Shown here: positions 8,581 to 15,069 of the stretch, in pieces
How positions within the stretch are numbered: position 1 is the stretch's first letter
Layout: the number at the start of each line of letters is the position of its first letter
Assembly: GCA_044772875.1 (NCBI GenBank)
Contig: CP173058.1
Span: 3,739,044 to 3,803,043 of the forward strand
DNA: 64,000 bases
Direction of reading: 5' to 3'
Source of the DNA: Morganella morganii_D
Lineage (GTDB): Bacteria > Pseudomonadota > Gammaproteobacteria > Enterobacterales > Enterobacteriaceae
Notes under the pieces: generated by a model
Told to the model about the DNA's origin: nothing
The model's database searches: none
What the model saw: the letters and a program-made list of their open reading frames with translations, nothing else
Translations under genes and position numbers: made by a program

Positions 8581-9107
8581 TTGCTCAGCTCCCAGCACAG
8601 CAGTTCCGCTTCCTGTTCACGGCGTAATACCTGCCCGTAACAGTTGTTGGAACGGATGCGGCAGTCTTTGCCACCGTCAAAAATCCAGCGGGGGATCTCG
8701 TTGCAGGCACCGGCAATATTTCCCGCATTCAGTTTTTTATAAAACGTGGATGAAAAGCATTTTCCGGGGCCGATATTGTAAGGACAGAAAGAAGCAATCC
8801 CGGCAATCTGGGGGGCGGTTAACGGCACATTCACGTTACGTTTTACCCAGGCAACCGCCTTGTCACGCTCAGCGGCATTCAGCCGGTCACATTGCGCCCG
8901 CGTCAGTTTCTCTCCGGGTTTTACCGCGCGGCCGTCAATACGGGTCACCCCCCGGCAGATTGTCCAGAGTCCGCCGCCGTCACGGTATGCGGTGGTGAAA
9001 TTACCTTCTTTTTCATTCAGGAACTGGTCAAGAATGTCATACTCACTGGCTCCCCCTGCAATCAGCGCCACTACGGCAGCAGTAAGAAAACCCCGTCTGA
9101 TACTCAT
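8577..9107 (-). CDS. SAR endolysin (T4-lysozyme/P21-type muramidase)
   Basis: 176 residues from the ATG at 9107 (MSIRRGFL), with AAGGA eight bases upstream. The first 25 residues form a weakly hydrophobic, Gly/Ala-rich signal-arrest-release segment (GFLTAAVVALIAGGASEYDI). The catalytic triad E-x8-D-x5-T is visible in NEKEGNFTTAYRDGGGLWTI. Several cysteines could form the disulfides that keep SAR enzymes inactive until membrane depolarisation. It cleaves peptidoglycan glycan strands. It pairs logically with the two-TM holin upstream. Confidence 0.92.
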   Translation of the reverse strand: MSIRRGFLTAAVVALIAGGASEYDILDQFLNEKEGNFTTAYRDGGGLWTICRGVTRIDGRAVKPGEKLTRAQCDRLNAAERDKAVAWVKRNVNVPLTAPQIAGIASFCPYNIGPGKCFSSTFYKKLNAGNIAGACNEIPRWIFDGGKDCRIRSNNCYGQVLRREQEAELLCWELSK

Positions 9108-9108
9108 C

Positions 9109-9447
9109 TTATAAATCCTTCGGGGAACGGGCAGAGGCTCCGGCAAGCGTGGCGACAACTTCTTTCGCGCTCTCATCCGCCGGGTGGTTAATCAGATGCT
9201 GCAGGCTCATTTCCAGCAGCCGGGTACGCTTCTGCTGTTCCCGCTTGTTCATGCGGTAAGTCAGGATACCGAGCAGCGAACTGATAAAGACGCCGATTAA
9301 AAATCCCCATGCGTACAGTGACAGACCACTGAGAACAAAACCGATACCGGCAAGCCAGTAGGAGACCCGTTCATAAATGTCACTGAAAAAATCACCCATG
9401 TGACTACCTTGTTGTTTTTGTCCGAAATAAACAGGGGCGGTACTCAT
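9109..9447 (-). CDS. Two-TM holin (pinholin-like) with possible dual start
   Basis: 112 residues from the ATG at 9447, five bases after a strong GGAGG. An inner ATG at 9399 gives MGDFFSDIYERVSYWLAG and has its own AAGGTAG. Two membrane helices (about YWLAGIGFVLSGLSLYAW and GFLIGVFISSLLGILTY) are followed by a basic, charged cytoplasmic tail. Two-helix holins with dual starts are known in phage 21, where the longer form is the antiholin. Next to a SAR endolysin this suggests a pinholin that depolarises the membrane. Confidence 0.78.
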   Translation of the reverse strand: MSTAPVYFGQKQQGSHMGDFFSDIYERVSYWLAGIGFVLSGLSLYAWGFLIGVFISSLLGILTYRMNKREQQKRTRLLEMSLQHLINHPADESAKEVVATLAGASARSPKDL

Positions 9448-9473
9448 CATTGCCTCCGCATAAGGATGACCGG

Positions 9474-9659
9474 TTAACCCAGCTGCAGCACACCGTGTTC
9501 TTCTGAACCGGAGAACGCTATCAGCCCCTGATATTCAGGCTGGTCGTCAAAAGCCGGAATAATACCGGTGGTGATGGTGTAGGACGGCTGACCTTCCTGT
9601 GCGGCGAAGTCGGCCAGAGCGCGGATCTGTTCAAGGGTAAGCGTGATAGTGTCAGGCAT
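9474..9659 (-). CDS. Small phage protein before holin, unknown function
   Basis: 61 residues, MPDTITLTLEQIRALADFAA, acidic and soluble with no membrane segment, preceded by AAGGACA. It is the first gene after the predicted lysis promoter, about 40 bases downstream of the predicted start. I recognise no domain. Its place at the head of the late transcript makes it a real gene rather than a chance frame. Confidence 0.65.
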   Translation of the reverse strand: MPDTITLTLEQIRALADFAAQEGQPSYTITTGIIPAFDDQPEYQGLIAFSGSEEHGVLQLG

Positions 9660-9707
9660 AGCAATGTCCTTACTGAATAATTAACAATGTAATTTTTAAG
9701 GGATTTC

Positions 9708-9751
9708 AGTATAGGAAGGAGGAGGTATACGGAGCAGTTGAGAGGGTTCAG
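9708..9751 (-). promoter_or_regulatory. Candidate C-activated lysis promoter
   Basis: The minus strand has CTGAACCC at 9751-9744, then exactly 30 bp to TATACT at 9713-9708, followed by GAA. There is no convincing -35 hexamer, as expected for an activator-dependent promoter. The 8-mer/30-bp/-10 layout is identical before gene C, and the upstream 24 bp recurs before the protease gene. In Mu, C activates the lysis promoter at this place. Confidence 0.68.
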
Positions 9752-9807
9752 CACATCCCGGCAAACCCCGTAAGGGTGATCAGTGTGTCATATAAAAAGG
9801 GAAAATA

Positions 9808-10269
9808 TCAACCAAATAAACCCGGCTGAACAGCGCCAGGCTGTCCGGTACGGGCAGCAATCAAGTCCCACCCGATGCGGTCACTGAAGCCATACTTAGG
9901 GCAAAGCTGAGCCATCGCCTGACGCCCGGAATACCCGTCCTGACAGAGCTCATCATATTCAGTCAGGAACCGCTGGTTACGCAGAGTACGGAACGCTTTA
10001 TCACAACGGGGGATATAAAAGGCGGTATCACCGAAATACCGCATCAGCAGACGGCATTCGCTTTCTGAAAACACCTTCTGAAGAAGCCGGTAAACACCGC
10101 CGCTCCGGTCTTTTGCCAGCCCCATTTTGGCGGACAGTGTTGCCCCGCCGAAATGACTGATAAGTTTTGTGGTTAACGGATATCCGACAGTATCAGCCAG
10201 GTCTTTTACTGACTGCGGCAGCAGAGCGCTAACGTTTTCCAGATCATGATGATGGAAACCCTGTGTCAT
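9808..10269 (-). CDS. C: C-type late transcription activator (Mor/C family)
   Basis: 153 residues of the Mor/C family. The dimerisation part SALLPQSVKDLADTVGYPLT is followed by a C-terminal helix-turn-helix (SGRQAMAQLCPKYGFSDRIG). This is the second Mor/C gene and lies directly before the lysis and head genes, so by Mu logic it is C, which switches on late promoters. It is preceded by its own promoter-like site and a terminator hairpin. The start gives MTQGFHHHDLEN after GGGGGT. Confidence 0.88.
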   Translation of the reverse strand: MTQGFHHHDLENVSALLPQSVKDLADTVGYPLTTKLISHFGGATLSAKMGLAKDRSGGVYRLLQKVFSESECRLLMRYFGDTAFYIPRCDKAFRTLRNQRFLTEYDELCQDGYSGRQAMAQLCPKYGFSDRIGWDLIAARTGQPGAVQPGLFG

Positions 10270-10280
10270 ATAACCCCCGA

Positions 10281-10311
10281 AATAAAAACACCTTCCGATG
10301 CGGAAGGTGTT
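10281..10311 (-). terminator. Intrinsic terminator before C (t9.2-like)
   Basis: A perfect 11-bp stem (10287-10297 with 10301-10311), a 3-base loop and, on the minus strand, a run TTTTTATT. It follows the exported-protein gene and ends only 12 bases before the C start codon. It would stop early/middle transcripts arriving from upstream. Confidence 0.85.
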
Positions 10312-10312
10312 C

Positions 10313-10356
10313 AGTATTTCAGGTTTATGAAATGATGACGTGTTGAAGGGGTTCAG
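10313..10356 (-). promoter_or_regulatory. Candidate middle promoter for C (Mor-activated)
   Basis: CTGAACCC at 10356-10349, 30 bp, then AATACT at 10318-10313 followed by GAA, the same layout as the lysis promoter. The predicted transcription start near 10306 lies inside the 5' arm of the terminator hairpin, so RNA started here cannot form the full stem. In Mu the corresponding promoter is activated by Mor. Confidence 0.62.
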
Positions 10357-10359
10357 TGG

Positions 10360-10878
10360 TTAGATGTCATCAGATATGTTGCTTGCTTGAGTTTCGTTCA
10401 TTTTCTTATCAAACTCAGGAGAGGTATAGATCAGGTGTTTTATATTTATTTTACCAGCCATCTCCATCTTAAAAACTACAGTATCGTGATCAAACCGGAC
10501 ATATACAGGTTTCCCGGTTATTGGTGCATTTTGTATCTCTTCCATTGTTGAAGACGAAGATACACCACCATATTTTTTAGCCAGAGCGTCAATTACTGGT
10601 TCTGCTGGTGAATTCACCATTATCACTAGCTTACCAAATTTACCATCTAAAAATGAGGCAGCAGCAATGGTATCTTTCCCAGAAAATTTAAAATCCAGAC
10701 AATTGTATACAACAACGTTTTGTCCATTAGGCTGACTGTTTGCCTTCTTAAAATCACAAAGTCCCGCCGACTGCAGATTTTCAAAAGATGAACCAAACTT
10801 CACACCTTTGTACCCATCAACCGCCATCGCTCCCGCTGCGGTAAGTGCCAGCACAATCCCTAATAAATATTTTTTCAT
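10360..10878 (-). CDS. Exported protein of unknown function between mor and C
   Basis: 172 residues from the ATG at 10878. A clear Sec signal peptide, MKKYLLGIVLALTAAGAMA, ends in an AMA cleavage site. The mature protein (about 153 residues) is soluble with two cysteines (GLCDF and YNCLDF) that could form a disulfide, and ends acidic. I recognise no family. The gene is AT-rich compared with flanking phage genes and is followed by an intrinsic terminator. An exported cargo gene in a prophage suggests lysogenic conversion or superinfection exclusion. This is inference. Confidence 0.8.
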   Translation of the reverse strand: MKKYLLGIVLALTAAGAMAVDGYKGVKFGSSFENLQSAGLCDFKKANSQPNGQNVVVYNCLDFKFSGKDTIAAASFLDGKFGKLVIMVNSPAEPVIDALAKKYGGVSSSSTMEEIQNAPITGKPVYVRFDHDTVVFKMEMAGKINIKHLIYTSPEFDKKMNETQASNISDDI

Positions 10879-10886
10879 GGTTAACC

Positions 10887-11330
10887 TCAAAATAAATTCT
10901 GTTGTTCTGAGTCAAGGATACCAGATTCTTTATAGCGGGATAACAAGTCCCACGCATGCCGATCACTGAAACCGTACTCAGGGCACAGTTTTGCCACCGC
11001 TTTCACCGTGGATAACCCCTGTTCAGATAATGCACGGATATCACTCATAAACCGCTGATTCCGCACCTCACGCATTGCCGCTGCTGCATTGGGGATATAC
11101 ACCTCTGTCCCGGCGAAATGCGCATTGAGCACATCGGCGGCATCCCTGCCGACGATGCACGATAACTGCTCAAGCCGTTTCAGTCCGGCCGGATGAAGAC
11201 CTTTCACAAAAGTGAACGTCGTGCCGCCGAACGCATCAATCAGTTTCAATGTTGCCGGGTAGCCGATTAAGGCAGCAATCTGACGCAGTGTATCCGGCAA
11301 CAGATGTTCAACTTTTTCCAGGTCTGTCAT
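10887..11330 (-). CDS. mor: Mor middle transcription activator
   Basis: 147 residues of the Mor family. LEKVEHLLPDTLRQIAALIG forms the N-terminal dimerisation part and GLSTVKAVAKLCPEYGFSDR is the C-terminal helix-turn-helix. It is clearly paralogous to the C gene downstream (both have PNAAAAMREVRNQRFMSDI-like and YGFSDR segments). It follows GemA with an ATGA overlap, exactly as gp16-gp17 do in Mu. Mor switches the phage from early to middle transcription by activating the promoter of C. Confidence 0.9.
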   Translation of the reverse strand: MTDLEKVEHLLPDTLRQIAALIGYPATLKLIDAFGGTTFTFVKGLHPAGLKRLEQLSCIVGRDAADVLNAHFAGTEVYIPNAAAAMREVRNQRFMSDIRALSEQGLSTVKAVAKLCPEYGFSDRHAWDLLSRYKESGILDSEQQNLF

Positions 11331-11743
11331 GCTTTTGCTCTCCGCCGTTTCTGATCAACCGCCAGTGCCTGCATCAGCTTTACCAGTTCATCATGATCGA
11401 GCCAGTCGATTTTCTGACGGTTAAACATACGTTTTGCCAGCGATTCCGCGTATTCCCACGGACGCCCCGCATCGGCAAGCAGTGCTTCAATCTTGTTCAG
11501 AACTGATTTTTTTGACACCGGAACATTCGGCTTACGTCCGTATTTCTTCGGGCTGCGGCGGGGATAACCCTGCGTATGGAAATAATCACGGACAGCCCCC
11601 AGTTCATCCAGCGTCAGTTTGGTGGCAGAGTCTTTACCTGTCAGACGAACCAGAACACTACGGTAAGTCTCATCATCCATTTTCAGATACTGCTGGGCGG
11701 CTTTGATAATACCGACCAATTTTTTAGCATTAGGCGTTAACAT
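11327..11743 (-). CDS. gemA: GemA (Mu gp16-like, DUF1018)
   Basis: 138 residues from the ATG at 11743 (MLTPNAKKLVGIIKAAQQYL), preceded by AGAGGA. The longer open frame upstream overlaps the Lar-type gene and is not used. The DUF1018 core is seen in MDDETYRSVLVRLTGKDSAT and LDELGAVRDYFHTQGY. Mu GemA alters host gene expression and DNA supercoiling and lies directly before mor, as here. Confidence 0.88.
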   Translation of the reverse strand: MLTPNAKKLVGIIKAAQQYLKMDDETYRSVLVRLTGKDSATKLTLDELGAVRDYFHTQGYPRRSPKKYGRKPNVPVSKKSVLNKIEALLADAGRPWEYAESLAKRMFNRQKIDWLDHDELVKLMQALAVDQKRRRAKA

Positions 11744-11960
11744 AGTTTTTATCCTCTGTGTGTCTGTCACCAGATGATCCCGGTACAGATACCCTCCGAT
11801 TCCAGGCGGCAACCGCTTCCAATTTATCAAAGCGCTTGATTCTTAATCCGCATCCGTCACAGGCAACCCCGTAAAGGGTCAGCCCGTGACTGCTGGGGCA
11901 GTGTATTGTGATATCCCTGCATCCGCACAGCGGGCAGGGTTTCAGTGATTTATCAGCCAC
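11730..11960 (-). CDS. Lar-type restriction alleviation protein
   Basis: 76 residues with MADKSLKPCPLCGCRDITI near the start and VACDGCGLR in the middle, then a tail LEAVAAWNRRV. The CPLCG...CDGCG ribbon followed by an A-AWNRR motif is the signature of Lar/restriction-alleviation proteins encoded by lambdoid and Mu-like phages. These lower type I restriction of incoming phage DNA. Its 3' end overlaps the start of gemA by 14 bases. Confidence 0.8.
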   Translation of the reverse strand: MADKSLKPCPLCGCRDITIHCPSSHGLTLYGVACDGCGLRIKRFDKLEAVAAWNRRVSVPGSSGDRHTEDKNYVNA

Positions 11961-12390
11961 GGAGTGTTACCCATTCTTTCGGAGGTTCAACGGTCAGCCC
12001 CTCGATGCGACGGAACTGGCGAACCAGTACCGACGCTTTGCTGAAATACGGCATGTAATACGTGGTTTTTTTATGCAAATTCGGTATTTCACGTTTAGCT
12101 GCACGCTTCCCGTACGCATTCTCCAGGGCCTTAATTTGCTTGGCTGTGTAAAGGGATTTGGTATGCTTGTGCCAGAATATCTCACACAGCGGGTTAAAGT
12201 TTTCGTTGCCCGGAATTCCCCACGCACCACCAATTTTTCCGTTAATCCAGACCGCCAGCTCTGTCCGGCCTTCCCCGGAACTGACGCGGTTTACCGTAAT
12301 CTCAGTACCCTGATACTGAAACTTAATGACCACGTAATGGGACTTTAATGACTCCTCAATCCCGGCCCACTGTTCTTTTGTGATTGACAT
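11953..12390 (-). CDS. Conserved phage early protein, unknown function
   Basis: 145 residues starting MSITKEQWAGIEESLKSHYV. It contains beta-rich segments in the first half (VIKFQYQGTEITVNRV, ELAVWINGKIGG) and a basic second half (KRAAKREIPNLHKKTTYY). It ends eight bases inside the Lar-type gene. Proteins of this type occur in the early region of Mu-like phages, but I cannot name a domain or function. Confidence 0.65.
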   Translation of the reverse strand: MSITKEQWAGIEESLKSHYVVIKFQYQGTEITVNRVSSGEGRTELAVWINGKIGGAWGIPGNENFNPLCEIFWHKHTKSLYTAKQIKALENAYGKRAAKREIPNLHKKTTYYMPYFSKASVLVRQFRRIEGLTVEPPKEWVTLRG

Positions 12391-12405
12391 AACACTGCTC
12401 CCGTA

Positions 12406-12525
12406 TCAGTCGTATTTCTGGTTTTCAGGACGCTGGCGGTCTTCCGCAGCACTGTGCCGCTGATACCATGCGGCTCCGGCAAAGCCGGTGATAACACCGG
12501 CAACAAAACACAGAATGCTAATCAT
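12406..12525 (-). CDS. 39-aa single-TM protein
   Basis: A short frame beginning MISILCFVAGVITGFAGAAW, one membrane helix then a charged tail YQRHSAAEDRQRPENQKYD. Its start overlaps the stop of the upstream cysteine-rich gene by 8 bases, in keeping with the tight packing of this early operon. A longer in-frame extension upstream is only the shadow of that gene. Function unknown. Confidence 0.5.
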   Translation of the reverse strand: MISILCFVAGVITGFAGAAWYQRHSAAEDRQRPENQKYD

Positions 12526-12748
12526 GGCCGTTACTCCCCTGATACTGATTGCATGTCGGCTGGCAGCCCCCGCGCAATTTGTCACTGCAGCTGTCACACA
12601 TATCCGGTTCATTAAAGGCCGCACAGATAGAATCAGCAGCAGCGGTGACGGCAGCCAGCTGTTTCTGGCTGATCTTGATCCCGGGACACTGTCCGGCGAT
12701 TTCCCTGCAGACAGAGGCAACCAGGCGAATCTGGTTAATCCTGCTCAT
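12518..12748 (-). CDS. Small cysteine-rich early protein
   Basis: 76 residues, MSRINQIRLVASVCREIAGQ, with a C-terminal cysteine cluster MCDSCSDKLRGGCQPTC that probably binds zinc. It overlaps the previous gene (ATGA at 12745-12748). The cluster CD-S-C-x2-KL resembles CDNCRNKL in the upstream neighbour, so the two may share an ancestral module. Function unknown. Confidence 0.6.
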   Translation of the reverse strand: MSRINQIRLVASVCREIAGQCPGIKISQKQLAAVTAAADSICAAFNEPDMCDSCSDKLRGGCQPTCNQYQGSNGHD

Positions 12749-13242
12749 GATGATTCTTCCTGACGCAGACCGCCATCGTTCAGCTTGTTTCGGCAGTTAT
12801 CACACAGGTTTGTATGCCCGGTCATGACCGATTCACACAAAGCATTAGTGCTGGTAGTGCAGGTGCAGTTGTCACAATCGCAGAACTGAACGGAAGGGGA
12901 TCGCAATTTTTCAGCAAATAACCGGCAGCGGCTGATTTCACCACGCAGAGTTATGAGAATGTCGTTGTTACAATGGTATTTCATCAGGGCATCGTAGATA
13001 TCCTGAATAGAGTCAGCCAGCTTATCCACGCCCTGAGCCTGCAACTCCGCGATGTATTCATCCTTCAGCCGGATATCATCATCACTGATGGCTGCATATA
13101 CCGGCATACAGAACTCATCTGTCCGGACGCGGGAAATATCAATCTGAGGTGTTAACGGAGTGACTTCACGTACGAAACAAACCGGCTGAGCCGTAAACAC
13201 AAATTCAGGCTGCTTCATTGCGTCAATTGAATTGTTACTCAT
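12745..13242 (-). CDS. Cysteine-rich early protein, unknown function
   Basis: 165 residues from the ATG at 13242 (MSNNSIDAMKQPEFVF), preceded by GGGAG. The frame extends upstream but overlaps the next gene. The N-terminal two thirds are helical and acidic. The C-terminus holds a dense cluster FCDCDNCTCTT and then LCDNCRNKL, a likely zinc-binding tail. It lies in the middle of the early operon. No family recognised. Confidence 0.6.
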   Translation of the reverse strand: MSNNSIDAMKQPEFVFTAQPVCFVREVTPLTPQIDISRVRTDEFCMPVYAAISDDDIRLKDEYIAELQAQGVDKLADSIQDIYDALMKYHCNNDILITLRGEISRCRLFAEKLRSPSVQFCDCDNCTCTTSTNALCESVMTGHTNLCDNCRNKLNDGGLRQEESS

Positions 13243-13492
13243 TTTCGGCTCCCTCATCATCAGACCCGGTATCAAACGGCAATGCTGAAAATTGCGACTG
13301 AGCAATAACTACCCCCATTCTGAAAGCCCGCTGTTCTGCTTTGGTTTCAAACTGTATTGTCCGGCCTATTTCCGGAATATTAATCGGCTTGTCTGCATGC
13401 TCTATCAGCAGGTTGCAATCCTCTGTTGCAACATCGTGCCAGTCAGTAATTTCCTGTTTTAATAACGCCAAATCGATGTTATCGGTGTTCAT
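13235..13492 (-). CDS. Small acidic early protein
   Basis: 85 residues, MNTDNIDLALLKQEITDWHD, soluble and acidic, ending in a run of Asp/Glu (TGSDDEGAENE). Its stop overlaps the start of the next gene by eight bases. It is preceded by a 92-base gap with an imperfect inverted repeat of GGCGTAA/TTACGCC type (13514-13552) that may end the upstream transcript. No domain recognised. Confidence 0.55.
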   Translation of the reverse strand: MNTDNIDLALLKQEITDWHDVATEDCNLLIEHADKPINIPEIGRTIQFETKAEQRAFRMGVVIAQSQFSALPFDTGSDDEGAENE

Positions 13493-13584
13493 AAATACCT
13501 CGTTATCTGGATTCAGGCGTAAGGGTGACCTGACGGGTTTACGCCTGAATTTAAAAGTGATTGTTTTTTAGTGAGTTACGTTAT

Positions 13585-13779
13585 TCAGCAGTTTAATGAA
13601 TCAATATCGGTGTAATAAGGCTCAATATCGATTTCCACAATAGTCCGGTTATCTTCATCTTTGGCCCGGCTTAACGTTCTGGCTGGCGGCCCGCCGCGTA
13701 AAATACGGTTCGGCTGATAGATAAAATAAGACCCCACCGGGTAGCGGTCATTAAACTGCTTCGCAGACAACCGGGACAT
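13585..13779 (-). CDS. Small early protein, unknown function
   Basis: 64 residues from the ATG at 13779 (MSRLSAKQFNDRYPVGSYFI), which fits the end of the preceding ANR-type gene (overlap 29 bases). The pattern FNDRYPVGSYFIYQP followed by a basic loop and an acidic C-terminus is seen in small phage proteins of unknown function. Upstream codons of the same frame are a shadow of the ANR gene. Confidence 0.55.
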   Translation of the reverse strand: MSRLSAKQFNDRYPVGSYFIYQPNRILRGGPPARTLSRAKDEDNRTIVEIDIEPYYTDIDSLNC

Positions 13780-13948
13780 AACGGCCTCCTGCTGCTTTGG
13801 CACAAAACTCAGCACGGTATTCAGCCCACTGCCGGTTCTCATGCTTTTTTGCCAGTCCGGCCGCATCTGTCCGGTTACGTCCGGCTTCTTTATAATGGCC
13901 GTCGCGTTCTGCGGTGGCCGCTGTTGTTGCATAGTGCTTAAATGACAT
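13751..13948 (-). CDS. ANR-family transcriptional regulator-like protein
   Basis: 65 residues from the ATG at 13948, MSFKHYATTAATAERDGHYK. The pattern Y-x3-A-x2-A-x2-ER-x3-Y-x2-A, then a central A-x3-A, then EN-x2-WA-x2-RAE-x-C (ENRQWAEYRAEFC) is that of the ANR (AraC negative regulator, Aar-like) family. These small helical proteins bind and dampen AraC-type virulence activators in enteric pathogens and are also found in phages. Whether this one targets a host regulator is unknown. Confidence 0.72.
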   Translation of the reverse strand: MSFKHYATTAATAERDGHYKEAGRNRTDAAGLAKKHENRQWAEYRAEFCAKAAGGRYVPVVCEAV

Positions 13949-13949
13949 A

Positions 13950-14588
13950 TCACACCCCCGCGATATCAAGAGTAATCGGCATATACTGATCACTGTCGCC
14001 GACACGTTCATAAAAACGGACATACTGACGGCTGCCGATAACCTGCACGGCCTCTCCGATAGCTTCCATCGCTTTAACCCAGCGGGTATCTTCGATATTC
14101 AGACGGCGCAGAGAAAGGACAGCACCGGTATTGATGTTACCTTCTTTATCCACTGCAAATGCCTGATCAATGATGGAGTGGATCTCCGGTCTTGCACCTT
14201 TAACCCAGTCCTTTAAACACTCATCAATCAGGGCTTTGGCTGCCTGTAAACGCTCATCAAAGGCGATTCTGTCCTGAACGGCCAGCTGAATTTTGTAACG
14301 TCCATCATAACAATACAGAGTAACATTGCCTTTTTTACCTCCGAGGCTGACGTCATACTGCTCTGCAGACAGTTCTTTAAACGCCTGAATATCGCCGAAC
14401 GCCGCAAGTTTAAGCTGACGCAGAAATTCACGCGCCTGAATGGCCTGAACGACCAGGTCACCGACCAGCGCATCACGCTGGATATCGATCTCTTTGAGTA
14501 AATCAACCGGGGTTAACGTACGTTTGGCATCACGCCAGTAACCGACCGGGACTTCATACTGAGTAAACTGCTTTGGATTAGTGGACAT
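13950..14588 (-). CDS. DUF3164 early phage protein
   Basis: 212 residues from the ATG at 14588 (MSTNPKQFTQYEVPVGYWRD). The open frame runs upstream to 14777, but that part overlaps the neighbouring gene. Features of the DUF3164 family of Mu-like phages are RDAKRTLTPVDLLKEIDIQR, LGGKKGNVTLYCYDGRYKIQ and a C-terminal ITLDIAGV. The family's function is unknown. It is among the largest early genes after B. Its stop lies one base from the ANR-type start. Confidence 0.82.
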   Translation of the reverse strand: MSTNPKQFTQYEVPVGYWRDAKRTLTPVDLLKEIDIQRDALVGDLVVQAIQAREFLRQLKLAAFGDIQAFKELSAEQYDVSLGGKKGNVTLYCYDGRYKIQLAVQDRIAFDERLQAAKALIDECLKDWVKGARPEIHSIIDQAFAVDKEGNINTGAVLSLRRLNIEDTRWVKAMEAIGEAVQVIGSRQYVRFYERVGDSDQYMPITLDIAGV

Positions 14589-14790
14589 GGGAATTCTCCT
14601 TATGTGGGTTGAATGTGTCCGCTGTTGCTTTAAATTCATTTGCAATGTATTCATTGACTTTATCTCGGATCTTTCCGGTAATAAGCCGTTCATTGTCTGA
14701 GACACCGGCGTTATGACGTTCTGTCGATACACCGGCAACCATGTTTCCCGGTTCAGCTTCTGTGATGGTAATAACAATCCTCATACTCAT
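14578..14790 (-). CDS. Small early phage protein, unknown function
   Basis: 70 residues, MSMRIVITITEAEPGNMVAG, with a good AGGAGA ten bases upstream. It overlaps the stop of the upstream gene (ATGA, 14787-14790) and the start of the DUF3164 gene by 11 bases. The N-terminus is beta-strand-like and the C-terminus helical. No domain recognised. Confidence 0.6.
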   Translation of the reverse strand: MSMRIVITITEAEPGNMVAGVSTERHNAGVSDNERLITGKIRDKVNEYIANEFKATADTFNPHKENSHVH

Positions 14791-15053
14791 AATGTTGTTT
14801 CTCCTGTTGCCATGTCAGTTTCAGCGAAAAATCTGCCGGTTATAACCCGCTTTCCTGAAACCAGTTTCATAAAAACTGACTCACAAAAAGGGCAGGATGT
14901 CAGCGACTCCCACACCTCACGACCTGATGCCGGTAATGTTTCAATCTCCCCACCACAGTGCGGACACGGAAAAGTAACCAGTACCACTTTCTTTGCCTTT
15001 AACCCGTTAACCCACCGGATATACTTTTCTTTCAGTGTTTCAGTTGTTTTCAT
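14787..15053 (-). CDS. Zinc-ribbon early phage protein
   Basis: 88 residues from the ATG at 15053 (MKTTETLKEKYIRWVNGLKA). A two-part zinc ribbon is visible: FPCPHCGGEIETLP at about 30-43 and SCPFCESVF about 15 residues further. CPHC...CPFC ribbons of this type usually bind one zinc. The function is unknown. The frame extends further upstream but would run through the end of the next gene. Confidence 0.65.
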   Translation of the reverse strand: MKTTETLKEKYIRWVNGLKAKKVVLVTFPCPHCGGEIETLPASGREVWESLTSCPFCESVFMKLVSGKRVITGRFFAETDMATGETTL

Positions 15054-15069
15054 CGCTACATCCTCACTA

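Noticed and set aside
12406..12720. 104-codon frame including the 39-aa membrane protein
   Set aside because: The first 65 codons are the shadow of the overlapping cysteine-rich gene. Only the tail starting at 12525 is kept.
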